64,000 nt of DNA from Thauera sp. K11 (GCF_002354895.1 NZ_CP023439.1:2542001-2606000); one strand, 5' to 3'. Shown: positions 36,026 through 46,686, counted from the first letter of the stretch. The notes: generated from the letters alone by a model not told the origin. A program made the numbers and translations.

Positions 36026-36832
36026 TCAGCGCAGGCCGAGGATGTCCTGCATGTCGAACAACCCGGGCGCACGCCCCGCCACGAAGCGCGCCGCCCTCAG
36101 CGAACCGAGCGCGTAGGGCATGCGGCTGCCGGACTTGTGCGTGATCTCGATGCGCTCGCCGATGCCGGCGAACAGCACGGTGTGGTCGCCCACGATGTCG
36201 CCGCCGCGGATGGTGGAGAAACCGATGGTCTCGGCCCTGCGCTCGCCGGTCACCCCTTCGCGGCCGTAGATCGCGCAGGCGTCGAGATCCCGCCCCAGCT
36301 CGCGCGCGACCACCTCGCCCATGCGCAGCGCCGTGCCGGACGGCGCGTCGACCTTGAAGCGGTGATGCGCCTCGATCACCTCGACGTCGTAGCCTTCGTC
36401 GAGGATGCGGGCAGCGACCTCGAGCAGCTTGAACACCGCATTGACGCCGACCGCCATGTTCGGTGCGAAGACCACCGGAATGTCGGTGGCGGCCTGTGCG
36501 ATGGCCGCCTTGCCCGCCGCATCGAAGCCGGTGGTGCCGATCACCATCGCCTTGCCGAGTTCGCGGGCGATCGCGAGATGGGCGAGCGTGCCCTCCGGGC
36601 GGGTGAAGTCGATCACGCAATCGGCCGCGGCGATCGCCGCGCGGAGATCATCGACGATGGCAACGCCGCACGGCGCACCCAGCAGTTCGCCCGCATCGCG
36701 CCCGATGTAGGGCGTCCCGGGCCGGTCGAAGGCCGACGCGACGACGACGCCTTCGTCCTCGAGGGCGGCCTCGATCAGCATGCGGCCCATGCGGCCGGAC
36801 GCGCCGGCGATGGCCAAACGGATAACCGTCAT
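36026..36832 (-). CDS. dapB: 4-hydroxy-tetrahydrodipicolinate reductase
   Basis: NAD(P)H-dependent step of diaminopimelate/lysine synthesis. The 268-residue protein has the Rossmann motif GASGRMG (10-16), the catalytic [15 protein letters not shown] with H156/H157 and K160, and GTTGFD. ATG 36832 is the family start ([10 protein letters not shown]). It follows bamE by 61 bases on the same strand; carA lies downstream beyond the leader hairpin. Confidence 0.97.
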   Translation of the reverse strand: MTVIRLAIAGASGRMGRMLIEAALEDEGVVVASAFDRPGTPYIGRDAGELLGAPCGVAIVDDLRAAIAAADCVIDFTRPEGTLAHLAIARELGKAMVIGTTGFDAAGKAAIAQAATDIPVVFAPNMAVGVNAVFKLLEVAARILDEGYDVEVIEAHHRFKVDAPSGTALRMGEVVARELGRDLDACAIYGREGVTGERRAETIGFSTIRGGDIVGDHTVLFAGIGERIEITHKSGSRMPYALGSLRAARFVAGRAPGLFDMQDILGLR

Positions 36833-36893
36833 CTTGCAGTTCCTGGAGAGCCGGTGGACGGACGCGGAACGGACGCCCCGCACCGGCGGATGA

Positions 36894-37307
36894 TCAATCT
36901 TGCGGCGTGGCCGGGACTTCGACGACGCGGCTGCGCTCGCCGCGCCCCGTCTCCGCCGCAGCCTGCGCATTGCCGGCCTGCACGTCGCCCTCGATGCGGT
37001 CGAGCCTGTCGTCGACGAAGAAGACGGAGATGACCCGCTGCTGCGCCTCGGCCTGCCCGGGCTTGAACCGATAGACGTAGTCCCAGCGATCGTTGCGGAA
37101 GACATCGACGACCAGCGGCGTGCCGAGGACGAAGCGCACCTGCTCGCGCGTCATGCCCTTTTTGAGCTGGGCGACCATGTCCTGGTCGACGTAGTTGCCC
37201 TGGCGAACGTCGATCTTGTAGGGATTGACCTTGCTCACGATTGTGTCGAAGGAGCAGCCGGCAAGCAGGCTTGCGGCGACGAGCGCCGGAAACAGGAGAG
37301 GACGCAT
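36894..37307 (-). CDS. bamE: Outer membrane protein assembly factor BamE
   Basis: Lipoprotein of the BAM complex that inserts beta-barrel proteins in the outer membrane. The 137-residue precursor has the lipobox LLAGC with lipidated C18; the mature part contains [16 protein letters not shown], the SmpA/OmlA signature. The C-terminal 30 residues are polar and Ala-rich. ATG 37307 puts a normal signal peptide in front; upstream in-frame residues do not. Divergent from fur, a widely conserved arrangement. Confidence 0.95.
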   Translation of the reverse strand: MRPLLFPALVAASLLAGCSFDTIVSKVNPYKIDVRQGNYVDQDMVAQLKKGMTREQVRFVLGTPLVVDVFRNDRWDYVYRFKPGQAEAQQRVISVFFVDDRLDRIEGDVQAGNAQAAAETGRGERSRVVEVPATPQD

Positions 37308-37450
37308 GAAGAGGAGTCGGATGAAGGCGCCCGCTGGGGAGCGCAGGTTCTCATTGGGGGGTAAAAAATATAACATAGGGCAAGTCGGCCTTTCGCCGAA
37401 CTTCGCGCATTCTCCGACTGCGCGTCACCTCGCCATCCGTATGGACAGCC

Positions 37451-37888
37451 ATGTCAGAGAATTCCAAGAGCCTGAAGAGCATAGGCTTGAAGGCGACCTA
37501 CCCACGCCTGAAGATCCTGGACCTGTTCCAGAGCGCGGAGCAGCGCCACCTCACCGCCGAAGACGTCTATCGCCTGCTGATCAGCGAGGGCATGGACATC
37601 GGGCTGGCGACGGTCTATCGCGTGCTGACCCAGTTCGAGCAGGCCGGATTGCTGGAGCGCCATTACTTCGAATCCGGCAAGGCGGTCTTCGAACTCAACC
37701 AGGGCAATCACCACGACCACCTCGTCTGCCTGCAATGCGGCAAGGTGGAAGAGTTCTACGACCCCGAGATCGAACAGCGCCAGAAACGCATTGCCGAAGA
37801 GCGCGGCTTCACCATCAAGGAGCACGCGCTGTATCTGTACGCCGACTGCGTCCGCAAGGACTGCCCCAACCGCGGCGGCGGCTCCTGA
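37451..37888 (+). CDS. fur: Ferric uptake regulator Fur
   Basis: Iron-dependent repressor of iron acquisition genes. The 145-residue protein has the N-terminal winged helix ([28 protein letters not shown]), the regulatory metal residues in [18 protein letters not shown] and the C-terminal CVRKDCPNR. Divergent from bamE over 143 bases. I looked for a Fur box in that gap and found only weak half-site resemblance. Confidence 0.98.
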   Translation: MSENSKSLKSIGLKATYPRLKILDLFQSAEQRHLTAEDVYRLLISEGMDIGLATVYRVLTQFEQAGLLERHYFESGKAVFELNQGNHHDHLVCLQCGKVEEFYDPEIEQRQKRIAEERGFTIKEHALYLYADCVRKDCPNRGGGS

Positions 37889-37951
37889 CCCGCCCCGGCG
37901 CGCACGCCCCGTCGGCGAAGCCGCCTGCTACCGCGGCCCGCATCCAGCCCT

Positions 37952-39607
37952 TCAGCGCTGCCCCAGCATCTCCGCCGCGTGGTCGCGCGTGGTCGCGGTG
38001 ATGTTCACGCCGCCCAGCATGCGCGCGATCTCCTCGATGCGCTCCTCGCTGGAAAGCGGCGTCACCTCGCTGAGCGTCTGCCCTCCCCGCTCCACCTTGG
38101 CGATCCGCCACTGCCAGTCGGCACACGCAGCGACCTGCGGCAGGTGGGTGACGCACAGAACCTGGCGCTCCCGTCCGAGACGGGCGAGCAGCTTGCCGAC
38201 GATCTCCGCCACACGCCCGCCGATACCGACGTCCACCTCGTCGAAGATCAGCGTCGGCGTGGCCGAGTCGCGGCTCGTCATGACCTGGATGGCGAGGCCG
38301 ATCCGCGACAGCTCCCCGCCGGAGGCGACCTTGGCCAGGCTGCGCAGTGCCTGACCCGGATTTGCCGCAACGCGGAATTCCACGATCTCCGCGCCATGCG
38401 CGGAGGGCTGGGAAGGTTCGAGCGCCACATCGAAGCGCCCCCCGGCCATCGCGAGCGTCTGCATCGCCTCGGTGATCTCCCTCGACAGCGCCTCGGCCGC
38501 GGGCCGGCGCAAGGCGGACAGGCTTGCCGCCGCGGCCCCGAATCGCCCGTACGCCTCGGCCTCGGCCTGCTCCAGTCTGGCCGGGTCCGAGCGCGCCTCC
38601 AGCGTGGCCAGGCGTTCGCGCCACTGGCTCATGAGTTCGGGCAGGGCTTCGGGCACCACGCGATACTTGCGCGCAGTATCCATCACCGTCGAGATGCGGC
38701 GTTCCACCTCGGCCAGCCGCTGCGGATCGAGATCGAGGCGCTCGCGGTAGCGCCGCAGCGCATGCAGCGCCTCGTCGGCCTGGATCGCGGCGGCCGACAG
38801 CAGTTCGCGCACGTCTGCCAGGCCGGGATCGATGTCGGCGAGTTCGGCGACGCGGCCATCGAGATGGCGCAGGATCGCGCAGACCGCGTAGTCGCCCTCG
38901 CCCAGGGCGGCCAGGGTTTCGTCGGCGCCTTCCATCAGCCCCGCCGCATGGGCGAGACGGCTGTGCTCAGCATTGAGTTCGTCCCACTCGCTGCCGTCGA
39001 AGGCGAGTTCCTCCAGCTCCTTCGATTGCCAGGCGAGCAGTTCGCGCTCGCGCGCCGAGTTTGCCGAGTCCGCCTCCGCCTCGCGCCTGAGGTTGGCGAG
39101 CGCCTGCCATTCGCGATGGCAGCGGGCGACTTCCGTCGCGATCGCGCGCGCACCGGCACAGGCATCGAGCAGTTCGCGCTGGGCCTCGGCGCGCAGGAGC
39201 GCATGGTGGGCATGCTGGCCGTGGATGTCGGCCAGCCACTCGCCCGCCGCCCGCAGTTGCGCGAGCGTCACCGCGGTACCGTTGATCCAGGCCCGGCTGC
39301 GCCCGCCGGCGTCGACCACCCGGCGCAGGATCACCGCCCCCTCCTCGGCCTCCAGCGCCTCATCGGCAAGCCAGGCGGCCAGTCCGCCCTGCTGCGGCAG
39401 ATCGAACTCGGCGATGATGTCGGCGCGCTCCTGCCCGGCGCGCACGACCCCGGCCTCCGCGCGCCCCCCGAGAGCGAGCCCGAGCGCATCGAGCAGGATC
39501 GATTTGCCAGCGCCGGTTTCGCCGGTCAACGCGCCGAATCCTGCGGCGAAATCGAGTTCGAGGCGGTCGACGATGACGAAGTCGCGTATGGTGAGTCGTC
39601 GCAGCAT
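37952..39607 (-). CDS. recN: DNA repair protein RecN
   Basis: SMC-like ATPase that acts at double-strand breaks with RecA. The 551-residue protein has Walker A GETGAGKS at 29-36, a long central coiled coil (about 150-370), the signature KVASGGELSRIGLAIQVM and Walker B TLIFDEVDVGIGG. It is SOS-induced in E. coli, but no CTGT-N8-ACAG box is visible before this start, unlike the small gene at 57581. It lies 64 bases downstream of nadK. Confidence 0.97.
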   Translation of the reverse strand: MLRRLTIRDFVIVDRLELDFAAGFGALTGETGAGKSILLDALGLALGGRAEAGVVRAGQERADIIAEFDLPQQGGLAAWLADEALEAEEGAVILRRVVDAGGRSRAWINGTAVTLAQLRAAGEWLADIHGQHAHHALLRAEAQRELLDACAGARAIATEVARCHREWQALANLRREAEADSANSARERELLAWQSKELEELAFDGSEWDELNAEHSRLAHAAGLMEGADETLAALGEGDYAVCAILRHLDGRVAELADIDPGLADVRELLSAAAIQADEALHALRRYRERLDLDPQRLAEVERRISTVMDTARKYRVVPEALPELMSQWRERLATLEARSDPARLEQAEAEAYGRFGAAAASLSALRRPAAEALSREITEAMQTLAMAGGRFDVALEPSQPSAHGAEIVEFRVAANPGQALRSLAKVASGGELSRIGLAIQVMTSRDSATPTLIFDEVDVGIGGRVAEIVGKLLARLGRERQVLCVTHLPQVAACADWQWRIAKVERGGQTLSEVTPLSSEERIEEIARMLGGVNITATTRDHAAEMLGQR

Positions 39608-39671
39608 GATGTGAGAAAACGAAGGCAGGACTGCAGCAGGATCCGCGCCCGCATCGGCGCGGACGGCGGGT

Positions 39672-40556
39672 TCAGTTGTGGCGCGGAGCAGCACTCCAGT
39701 GCAGCTTTTCGCGCAGCATGGCGTAGTAGCTGTAGCCGACCGGATGCAGCAGGCGCAAGGCGTGCGGCGAGCGGGTGACGCGCACGCAGTCGCCGGCACG
39801 CAGATCGAAGCGGGCCTGGCCGTCGAAATGCACGCGTGCATCGTGCGGCAGCAGCAGCGAGATCTCGATGCGGCTGCTGTCCGGCAACGTGACGGGACGT
39901 GCCGTCAGGGCATGCGGACAGAGCGGCACGAGCGCGATGCCGCCGACGCTCGGGTGCAGGATCGGACCGTTGGCCGACAGCGCGTAGGCAGTCGATCCGG
40001 TCGGGGTGGACAGGATCATGCCATCGGAGCGCTGCGTATAGACGTATTCGCCGTCGATCGCAAGGTCGAACTCGATCATGCGGCCGAGGTCGCCCTTGTT
40101 GACGACGACATCGTTCAGCGCGCGGGTCGAGAAGACGCGCACACCGCCACGCAGCACCTCGGCATCGAGCATGAAGCGGGACTCTTCGCCAAACCGCCCC
40201 TCGATGATCTCGGCAAGACACGCCAGTGCGTTCGAGCGCGAAATGTCGGTCAGGAAGCCCAACCGCCCGAGGTTGACCCCCACCAGCGGTACCGCGTGCT
40301 CGGCAAGGCGGCGGGCCGTGTTGAGCATGGTGCCGTCGCCGCCGACCACCACCGCGAGGTCCGCCTCGGCGCCGATCTGCTCGTAGGCCGCGATCGGGTA
40401 GTCTCCCGCACCGCCGATGGAACTTGCCGTACCCTGTTCCATCCATACGTTACGCCCTCGCGAACGCAGGAAACGTGCGATCTCGAGCACGGACTCGGCG
40501 ACGTCCGGGCTCTGATATTTGCCGATCAGCGCGATGTTGTCGAAGTGCATGCTCAT
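39672..40556 (-). CDS. nadK: NAD kinase
   Basis: Phosphorylates NAD to NADP with ATP. The 294-residue protein contains the GGDGT motif (72-76, VVVGGDGTMLNTAR), NDVVVNKG, and the NAD-binding STPTGSTAYALSANGPI. Start ATG 40556 (MSMHF) or ATG 40550. Divergent from hrcA across 123 bases, and followed by recN, the conserved recN-nadK/hrcA arrangement. Confidence 0.97.
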   Translation of the reverse strand: MSMHFDNIALIGKYQSPDVAESVLEIARFLRSRGRNVWMEQGTASSIGGAGDYPIAAYEQIGAEADLAVVVGGDGTMLNTARRLAEHAVPLVGVNLGRLGFLTDISRSNALACLAEIIEGRFGEESRFMLDAEVLRGGVRVFSTRALNDVVVNKGDLGRMIEFDLAIDGEYVYTQRSDGMILSTPTGSTAYALSANGPILHPSVGGIALVPLCPHALTARPVTLPDSSRIEISLLLPHDARVHFDGQARFDLRAGDCVRVTRSPHALRLLHPVGYSYYAMLREKLHWSAAPRHN

Positions 40557-40626
40557 AGCCGCGGATTAAACCATATCCAGCCGACAAAACCGGAAGCCGA
40601 CGGTCATCTCCCGCACTACCCGCCGC

Positions 40627-40655
40627 TTACCACGGCCGCCACACTTTCGTAGAAT
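40627..40655 (+). promoter_or_regulatory. Sigma70 promoter of hrcA
   Basis: -35 TTACCA (40627-40632), 17-base spacer, -10 TAGAAT (40650-40655), 24 bases before the hrcA ATG. No CIRCE-type inverted repeat (TTAGCACTC...) is visible here, so autoregulation by HrcA is not supported. Confidence 0.55.
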
Positions 40656-40679
40656 CCCGGCAACAGCCCCGACGCCCAC

Positions 40680-41708
40680 ATGAACACGCTCGACACCCGC
40701 TCCCAGATCCTGCTCAAGACCTTGATCGAACGCTACATCGCGGAAGGCCAGCCGGTGGGCTCCCGTGCGCTGTCGCGCTTCTCCGGCCTGGAACTGTCGC
40801 CGGCCACCGTGCGCAACGTCATGAGCGATCTGGAGGAAGCCGGTTTCATCGCCAGCCCCCACACTTCCGCCGGGCGCGTGCCCACGGCACGCGGCTACCG
40901 ATTCTTCGTCGATGCGCTGCTCACCGTGCAGCCGCTCGAAAGCGCCCAGGTCCGCGAGCTCAAGGGCCAGTTGCAGCCCGACCAGCCTCAACGGCTGCTG
41001 AATTCGGCCTCGCACGTGCTGTCCGGCCTCACGCAGTTCGCCGGCGTCGTGGTGGCACCGCGCAAGGACGCGGTCCGCATCCGTCAGTTCGAGTTCATCA
41101 GCCTGTCCGAGACGCGCATCCTGCTGATCATCGTCACCACCGCGGGCGACGTGCAGAACCGCATCCTGCTGACGCGTCGTGCCTATATCGCTGCCGAACT
41201 CAGCAGCGCCGCTTCCTACCTGAACGAACATTTCGTCGGCCTTTCCTTCGATGAGATCAGGCACCGGCTGCGGGCCGAACTGCGGCAACTGCGCAGCGAC
41301 ATGACCGAACTGATGACGGCAACGGTGGACGCCGGCTCGGAAGCGGCCGAGGAAACCGCGACCAATTACGTGATCTCCGGCGAAACCAATCTGCTGGAGG
41401 TCGAGGACCTGTCGTCCAACATGTCGCGCCTGCGCGAACTCTTCAAGCTCTTCGACCAGAAGACCGGGCTGATGCAGTTGCTGGACCTGTCGAACCGCGC
41501 CGAAGGGGTCCAGATCTTCATCGGCGGCGAATCCGGCCTGGCGCCGCTGGATGGATGCAGCGTGATCACCGCGCCCTACGAAGTCGATGGACGGGTGGTG
41601 GGGTCGGTCGGCGTCATCGGCCCCACGCGCATGGCCTACGATCGCGTCATCCCCATCGTGGACATCACCGCCAGGCTGCTGTCCAGCGCGCTGTCGTCCA
41701 ATCACTGA
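40680..41708 (+). CDS. hrcA: Heat-inducible transcription repressor HrcA
   Basis: Represses class-I heat-shock genes by binding CIRCE operators. The 342-residue protein has the N-terminal winged helix ([24 protein letters not shown]) and the GAF-like effector domain ending [19 protein letters not shown], all HrcA signatures. Full length. hemH follows after 52 bases. Confidence 0.97.
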   Translation: MNTLDTRSQILLKTLIERYIAEGQPVGSRALSRFSGLELSPATVRNVMSDLEEAGFIASPHTSAGRVPTARGYRFFVDALLTVQPLESAQVRELKGQLQPDQPQRLLNSASHVLSGLTQFAGVVVAPRKDAVRIRQFEFISLSETRILLIIVTTAGDVQNRILLTRRAYIAAELSSAASYLNEHFVGLSFDEIRHRLRAELRQLRSDMTELMTATVDAGSEAAEETATNYVISGETNLLEVEDLSSNMSRLRELFKLFDQKTGLMQLLDLSNRAEGVQIFIGGESGLAPLDGCSVITAPYEVDGRVVGSVGVIGPTRMAYDRVIPIVDITARLLSSALSSNH

Positions 41709-41760
41709 CCGGAGCGCGCCGGCGCCCGCTCCGCTGCAAGAACCGAATCCAAGGACCCCC

Positions 41761-42858
41761 ATGGCCCGCTACTGGAGCGAACCCGCCTACGAGCACGACG
41801 CGCGCGCGCGCATCGGCGTGCTGCTCGTGAACCTGGGCACGCCCGAAGCCCCTACCGCCCGCGCCCTGCGCCCCTACCTCAAGCAGTTCCTGTCGGACCC
41901 TCGCGTGGTGGAAATTCCGCGGGCGGCCTGGTGGCCGATCCTGAACGGCGTCATCCTGAACCTCCGGCCGGCGAAGTCGGCGGAAAAATACGCCAGCATC
42001 TGGACGAAAGAAGGCTCGCCGCTCAAGGTGCATACCGAGCGCCAGGCAAAGCTGCTCGCCGCCCGCCTCGCCGAAACCCGCCGCCCCGACCTGGAAGTCG
42101 CCTGGGCCATGCGTTACGGCGCGCCGTCGATTCCCGACATGCTGAACGCCCTGCGTGCCCGGGGCTGCACCCGCATCCTGGTGCTGCCGGCCTATCCGCA
42201 ATACTCGTCGAGCACGACGGGCAGCGCCATCGACGAGGTGGCGCACTGCCTGCGCAACTGGCGCAACCTGCCCGAGATCCGCTACGTGCGCAGCTTCCAC
42301 GACGATCCGGGGTACATCGCCGCAATCGCGCGGAACATCCGCGAACACTGGGCGCGCCACGGCACACCCGACAAGCTGGTGATGAGCTTCCACGGCATCC
42401 CGCGCCGCACCCTCGACCTGGGCGACCCCTATCACTGCGAATGCATGAAGACGGCGCGCCTCGTCTTCGACGCCCTGGAACTGCCGGCCGACCGCGCCGC
42501 GGTGACCTTCCAGTCGCGCTTCGGCAAGGCCGAGTGGCTGCAGCCCTACACCCAGCCCACACTCGAAGCACTGGCGAAAAGCGGAACCCGCCGCGTGGAC
42601 GTGATCTGCCCGGGCTTCGTGTCGGACTGCCTGGAAACCCTGGAGGAAATCGCCATGGAATGCCGCGATGCCTTCCTCGCCCGGGGCGGCAAGACCTTCC
42701 ACTACATCCCCTGCCTGAACGAACGCGACGACTGGATCTCCGCACTCGCGGACCTAGCCCGGCGCAACCTCGGCAACTGGCTGGAAGCACCGGCGGCGGA
42801 TGCGGGCGAGATCGCGGCAAGCAGGCAGCGGGCACTCGCGCTGGGCGCCACGCGATAA
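41761..42858 (+). CDS. hemH: Ferrochelatase
   Basis: Inserts ferrous iron into protoporphyrin IX, the last step of protoheme synthesis. The 365-residue protein has the metal/porphyrin-site histidine H211 ([16 protein letters not shown]), the acidic partner in [15 protein letters not shown] (about E292), and [11 protein letters not shown] at the N-terminus. ATG 41761 is the family start. It ends 88 bases before the converging kinase gene, with no clear terminator. Confidence 0.97.
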   Translation: MARYWSEPAYEHDARARIGVLLVNLGTPEAPTARALRPYLKQFLSDPRVVEIPRAAWWPILNGVILNLRPAKSAEKYASIWTKEGSPLKVHTERQAKLLAARLAETRRPDLEVAWAMRYGAPSIPDMLNALRARGCTRILVLPAYPQYSSSTTGSAIDEVAHCLRNWRNLPEIRYVRSFHDDPGYIAAIARNIREHWARHGTPDKLVMSFHGIPRRTLDLGDPYHCECMKTARLVFDALELPADRAAVTFQSRFGKAEWLQPYTQPTLEALAKSGTRRVDVICPGFVSDCLETLEEIAMECRDAFLARGGKTFHYIPCLNERDDWISALADLARRNLGNWLEAPAADAGEIAASRQRALALGATR

Positions 42859-42946
42859 ACGCACGGAGCGTTCAGGCAGCCTGCCGCAGCCGATTGCGCG
42901 CGATGCGATGCCTGGGACGCCGGAACACCGGGAGCTGCCAAACGGC

Positions 42947-44311
42947 TCAGCCGTCCACCAGGCGCAAATCCAGGCTGCCCGTCGCCGTGTATTCACCCAC
43001 TGCCGCGGCGGGCATGTGCTGCGACAGGGTGCGTGCAATGATTGCAAGCCGGCGCACGACGACCGTAGACACCTGGGTACGGAAACGCTCGACCACCTCG
43101 TCGCTGGCAAGCGCCAGCGCGGCCGGATTGATCTCCAGATAGGTCAGCGCTTCGAGCGAAACCACCGACAGCATGTGCCGATGCTCGATGCTGTCGATCC
43201 ACGCCTGTTCGCCGAAGACCTCGCCTCGGCCGAGTTCGGCCACCTTGCGCCCGCCGACGGAAAGCTCCACGCGGCCATCGAGGACGATCGCAAAGCGCTG
43301 GTCGGCCTCGCCCTCGCGAACCAGGGCGATGTTCTTGTCCACCTGCCTCCACGAGCAGATACGCAGCACTTCCCAAAGCTCGACGTCCTCGAACTCGGTA
43401 AAGAACGCCAGCTTGCGCAGTTGGTTAAAGCGCTGGGTGTCCGGCGGGACGTAGCTGTCGTCGAGGATCTTGTAGCGCACGGCCGCCAGGTCCTTCGCAA
43501 ACTCGGCGCCGTTCTTGTAGCGCGAATAGAGATCCTTCTCGAGCGCGCGGCGGATCACCGCATCCATCTGCTCCGGCACGTCCGGATTGAGCTGCGACAC
43601 CGACGGCGGATCGGCGTTGATGATCTTGTAGATGAGCTGCGCCGGGTTGGTGCCGCGAAAAGGCAGCCGGCCGGTGAGAAGGTGGAACAGCACGACGCCG
43701 AGCGAATAGAGATCCGTCTTCTGGTTGAGGGGATATCCCTTGATCTGCTCGGGGCTCATGTAGGCCGGCGACCCCACCCCCATGATGAAGGTCGAATCCG
43801 TCTCCACCCGCTTGCTGACGTTCAGCGCGAGGCCGAAATCCGTGATCTTCACGTTGTCCTGGTCGTCGACGAGGATGTTCGCCGGCTTGATGTCGCGATG
43901 GACGATCCCCTGGCGATACGCGTGATCCAGGGCCATGCAGCACTTGAACACGATGCCGATCGTGCGGTGGATGGGCAGCAGATGCTCGAACGAGCAATGG
44001 CGCTCGAGGGAGGCACCCGGGAAATACTCCATCACCACGTAGGCTTGGCCGGGTTCGATCGACGCATCGTAGATCCGGATGATGTTCGGATGGTCCAGGC
44101 GCGTGGCCACCGCCTTCTCGGCCTTCAGCAGCTTGATCAGGCGCCGGTTCCACTTCGCCTCGTCCCGCACCTTGTCGTCGAAGCGGACGTGCTTCAGCGC
44201 CACCGGCCGAGGGTCGTCCGGGCCTTCGGCCAGATAGACCACTGCCGTCGCACCGCGCCCGATTTCGCGCAGGATCCGATACCGACCGATTTTCTCCGGC
44301 AATCCGTTCAT
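42947..44311 (-). CDS. Ser/Thr protein kinase fused to a cyclic-nucleotide-binding domain
   Basis: A 454-residue two-domain protein. Residues 11-275 are a complete Hanks-type kinase: glycine loop GRGATAVVYLAEG, ATP-binding K40, catalytic HRDIKPANIL (D140), DFG at 158-160, and SPAYMSPEQIKG. Residues about 301-415 resemble a Crp-type cyclic-nucleotide-binding domain with AIVLDGRVEL and FGEQAWIDSIEHRH. No membrane segment, so both domains are cytosolic, suggesting a kinase gated by cAMP, c-di-GMP or another ligand. ATG 44311 is chosen over a TTG eight codons upstream. Substrates cannot be inferred. Confidence 0.9.
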   Translation of the reverse strand: MNGLPEKIGRYRILREIGRGATAVVYLAEGPDDPRPVALKHVRFDDKVRDEAKWNRRLIKLLKAEKAVATRLDHPNIIRIYDASIEPGQAYVVMEYFPGASLERHCSFEHLLPIHRTIGIVFKCCMALDHAYRQGIVHRDIKPANILVDDQDNVKITDFGLALNVSKRVETDSTFIMGVGSPAYMSPEQIKGYPLNQKTDLYSLGVVLFHLLTGRLPFRGTNPAQLIYKIINADPPSVSQLNPDVPEQMDAVIRRALEKDLYSRYKNGAEFAKDLAAVRYKILDDSYVPPDTQRFNQLRKLAFFTEFEDVELWEVLRICSWRQVDKNIALVREGEADQRFAIVLDGRVELSVGGRKVAELGRGEVFGEQAWIDSIEHRHMLSVVSLEALTYLEINPAALALASDEVVERFRTQVSTVVVRRLAIIARTLSQHMPAAAVGEYTATGSLDLRLVDG

Positions 44312-44496
44312 GCCATCCACGCGGCGGACCGACAATGCCCGCGATCAAAAGTCGACGCCCCGATTCTGTCACGAACCCCGCCCGCCCGGCCATGCGAACG
44401 CGGTGCCGCCAGCCCCGCCCATGTTGTTCGCGCTTCCGCCGCCGTGCTTAAATCGCCGCACCCTTCCCGCCATTGCGCCCACGCGGAGAACCACGC

Positions 44497-45816
44497 TTGA
44501 ACGAACCGGCCGACCTCCTGATCTACGCACGCTGGGTCATTCCCGTCGAACCCGCGCGGGCCGTGCTCCACCATCACGCCGTCGCGGTCCGCTTCGGCCG
44601 CATCGCCGCCGTGATGCCGAGCGACCTGGCCCGCCGCACGGTCGATGCCGCCCGCGTCGTCGAACTCCCCGAACACGCGCTGATCCCGGGGCTGGTCAAC
44701 CTCCACACGCACGCCGCGATGAACCTTCTGCGCGGCATCGCCGACGATCTGCCGCTGATGCGCTGGCTGCAGGAGGCCATCTGGCCCGCCGAGAACAAAC
44801 ACGTTTCCCATTCCTTCGTTCGCGAAGGCACGCTGCTCGCAGCCGTCGAGATGCTGCGCGGCGGCATCACGACGTGCAGCGACATGTACTTCCATCCCGA
44901 CGCGGCTGCGGAAGCCTTCGATCTGGCAGGCATGCGGGCACGGGTCGGCATCGTTCTGATCGACGTTCCCACGTCCTACGCGGCGGATGCGGACGACTAC
45001 CTGCGCAAGGGCTTCGCCGCCCGCGACCACTGGAAGAACCACCCGCGGATCGGCTTCACCGTCGCGCCGCATGCGCCCTACACCGTCTCCGACGCCAATC
45101 TGCGGCGCGCCCAGACCCTCGCCCATGAACTCGATCTGCCGCTGCACATCCACATCCACGAATCCGAGGGCGAGATCCGCAACTCGCTGGCAGCCCACGG
45201 CATGCGCCCGCTGGCCCGGCTGGCGAAGCTCGGCGTCGTGGCGGACAACATGGTGGGCGTGCACGCCGTGCATCTCGACGCGCAGGAAATCGAACTGCTC
45301 GCCGGCCACGGCGCCAGCGTCGCCCACTGCCCGACCTCGAACATGAAGCTTGCCAGCGGCATCGCACCCGTCGCCCAGCTGCTCGCCGCGGGCGTCCGCG
45401 TCGGGCTGGGCACCGACGGCGCGGCCAGCAACAACCGGCTCGACCTGTTCCAGGAGATGCGGCACGCGGCCCTGCTCGCCAAGGTCGGCAGCAAGGACGC
45501 GACGGCCGTGCCGGCCCATGCCGCACTGCACATGGCCACGCTGGCCGGCGCCGAAGCACTGGGCCTGGGGGCGGAAGTCGGCTCCATCGTCCCCGGGAAA
45601 CGGGCCGACCTCTGCGCGGTGGATCTTGGCGACGCTCTGATGCGGCCCTGCTTCGACCCCATTTCCCATCTCGTGCACGTCGCGGGCCGGGAGCATGTCT
45701 CGCACGTCTGGATAGACGGCGAAATCCGCGTGGCTGAAGGCGTTGCGCTGTTGCAAATAAGCGACAAAGAATTGCTCCGAATTGCGACGGTGTGGCAAAC
45801 TAAGCTCGCTAATTGA
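44497..45816 (+). CDS. TRZ/ATZ-family amidohydrolase, probable 5'-methylthioadenosine/S-adenosylhomocysteine deaminase
   Basis: A 439-residue metal-dependent amidohydrolase. Zinc ligands are visible in LVNLHTHAAMN (H70, H72), HIHIHESEGE and GLGTDGAASNN. The family deaminates MTA, SAH or adenosine; the exact substrate is not fixed by sequence. The start is TTG 44497 with GGAGA eight bases upstream; the in-frame TTG at 44473 has no such site. In betaproteobacteria this gene commonly precedes ompA and ubiG, as here, next to SAM-using enzymes whose product SAH it could help clear (inference). Confidence 0.88.
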   Translation: MNEPADLLIYARWVIPVEPARAVLHHHAVAVRFGRIAAVMPSDLARRTVDAARVVELPEHALIPGLVNLHTHAAMNLLRGIADDLPLMRWLQEAIWPAENKHVSHSFVREGTLLAAVEMLRGGITTCSDMYFHPDAAAEAFDLAGMRARVGIVLIDVPTSYAADADDYLRKGFAARDHWKNHPRIGFTVAPHAPYTVSDANLRRAQTLAHELDLPLHIHIHESEGEIRNSLAAHGMRPLARLAKLGVVADNMVGVHAVHLDAQEIELLAGHGASVAHCPTSNMKLASGIAPVAQLLAAGVRVGLGTDGAASNNRLDLFQEMRHAALLAKVGSKDATAVPAHAALHMATLAGAEALGLGAEVGSIVPGKRADLCAVDLGDALMRPCFDPISHLVHVAGREHVSHVWIDGEIRVAEGVALLQISDKELLRIATVWQTKLAN

Positions 45817-45919
45817 ACTGGATAAGTAAGTTCGACCTGACGTGGAGACGGCGATTCGTTGCTGTTTTCCTTCTCCAATGCAGTGGCAACTCCGGCGATT
45901 CGCCTTCAAAGAGGAAACC

Positions 45920-46639
45920 ATGATCAAACAGACCAAGAAACAGATGCTCATGCTGGCCGCCATCGCTTCGATCGGCCTTACTGCTCCTGTCGCCTACGCT
46001 CAGCAGGTGAAGGACGTGGTGGTCGACAGCAAGGGCGAAATCCCGTACGTCATCGATGCCCGCAACGTCGTCGCCCGCAGCGGTACCGGCCTGTGCTGGC
46101 GCACCGGCTACTGGAGCCCGGCTGCCGCGTCGACCGCGATGGCTGGTCAGTTCCCGGCGGGTTGCGAATGCGACGGCGACATCGTTCCGAAGGACAAGTG
46201 CGTTGCGCCGGTCGCGGCTGCTGCCGCGCCGGCCGCCCCTGCCGCTGCGCCGAGGCCCACCGCCGACAAGATCAAGCTGTCCGCCGACGCCCTGTTCGAC
46301 TTCGACAAGGCCGTCCTGAAGCCGGAAGGCAGGGCCAAGCTGGATGATCTGGCCGCCCAGTCCAAGCAGGTCAAGCTGGAAGTGATCCTCGCCGTCGGCC
46401 ACACCGACCGCCTCGGTTCCGACGCCTACAACCAGAAGCTGTCCGAGCGCCGTGCCGCGGCCGTGAAGACCTACCTGGTTTCCAAGGGCGTGGAAGCGAA
46501 CCGCGTCTATACCGAAGGCAAGGGCGAGAAGCAGCCCGTCACCGGTGCCAAGTGCGACAAGATCAAGAACCGCAAGGCTCTGATCGAGTGCCTGCAGCCG
46601 GATCGCCGCGTGGAAGTGGAAGTCATCGGCTCCAAGTAA
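45920..46639 (+). CDS. ompA: OmpA family outer membrane protein
   Basis: A 239-residue precursor with a signal peptide cleaved after VAYA (residue 27). The C-terminal half (about 112-239) is the OmpA peptidoglycan-binding domain ([42 protein letters not shown], and RRVEVEVIG). The N-terminal 60-80 residues form no eight-stranded barrel but a short Cys-containing domain ([18 protein letters not shown]) and an Ala/Pro linker. So it is a peptidoglycan-linked envelope protein rather than a classical OmpA porin. GAGGA precedes ATG 45920, and a strong terminator follows. Confidence 0.92.
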   Translation: MIKQTKKQMLMLAAIASIGLTAPVAYAQQVKDVVVDSKGEIPYVIDARNVVARSGTGLCWRTGYWSPAAASTAMAGQFPAGCECDGDIVPKDKCVAPVAAAAAPAAPAAAPRPTADKIKLSADALFDFDKAVLKPEGRAKLDDLAAQSKQVKLEVILAVGHTDRLGSDAYNQKLSERRAAAVKTYLVSKGVEANRVYTEGKGEKQPVTGAKCDKIKNRKALIECLQPDRRVEVEVIGSK

Positions 46640-46658
46640 TCCGCAGCCCGATGTACGG

Positions 46659-46686
46659 AAAGCCCTGCCTCGGCGGGGCTTTTTGT
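46659..46686 (+). terminator. Rho-independent terminator after ompA
   Basis: AAAGCCCTGCC pairs with GGCGGGGCTTT, nine pairs including one G-T wobble with a two-base loop core, followed by a T-run (TTTTTGTTTTT). Confidence 0.9.

Noticed and set aside
37308..37450. Fur box in the bamE-fur gap
   Set aside because: Only a weak AATGAGAAC half-site; no 7-1-7 inverted repeat.
39608..39671. LexA box before recN
   Set aside because: recN is SOS-controlled in E. coli, but no CTGT-N8-ACAG is present in this gap.
40557..40679. CIRCE operator before hrcA
   Set aside because: No TTAGCACTC/GAGTGCTAA inverted repeat is present.
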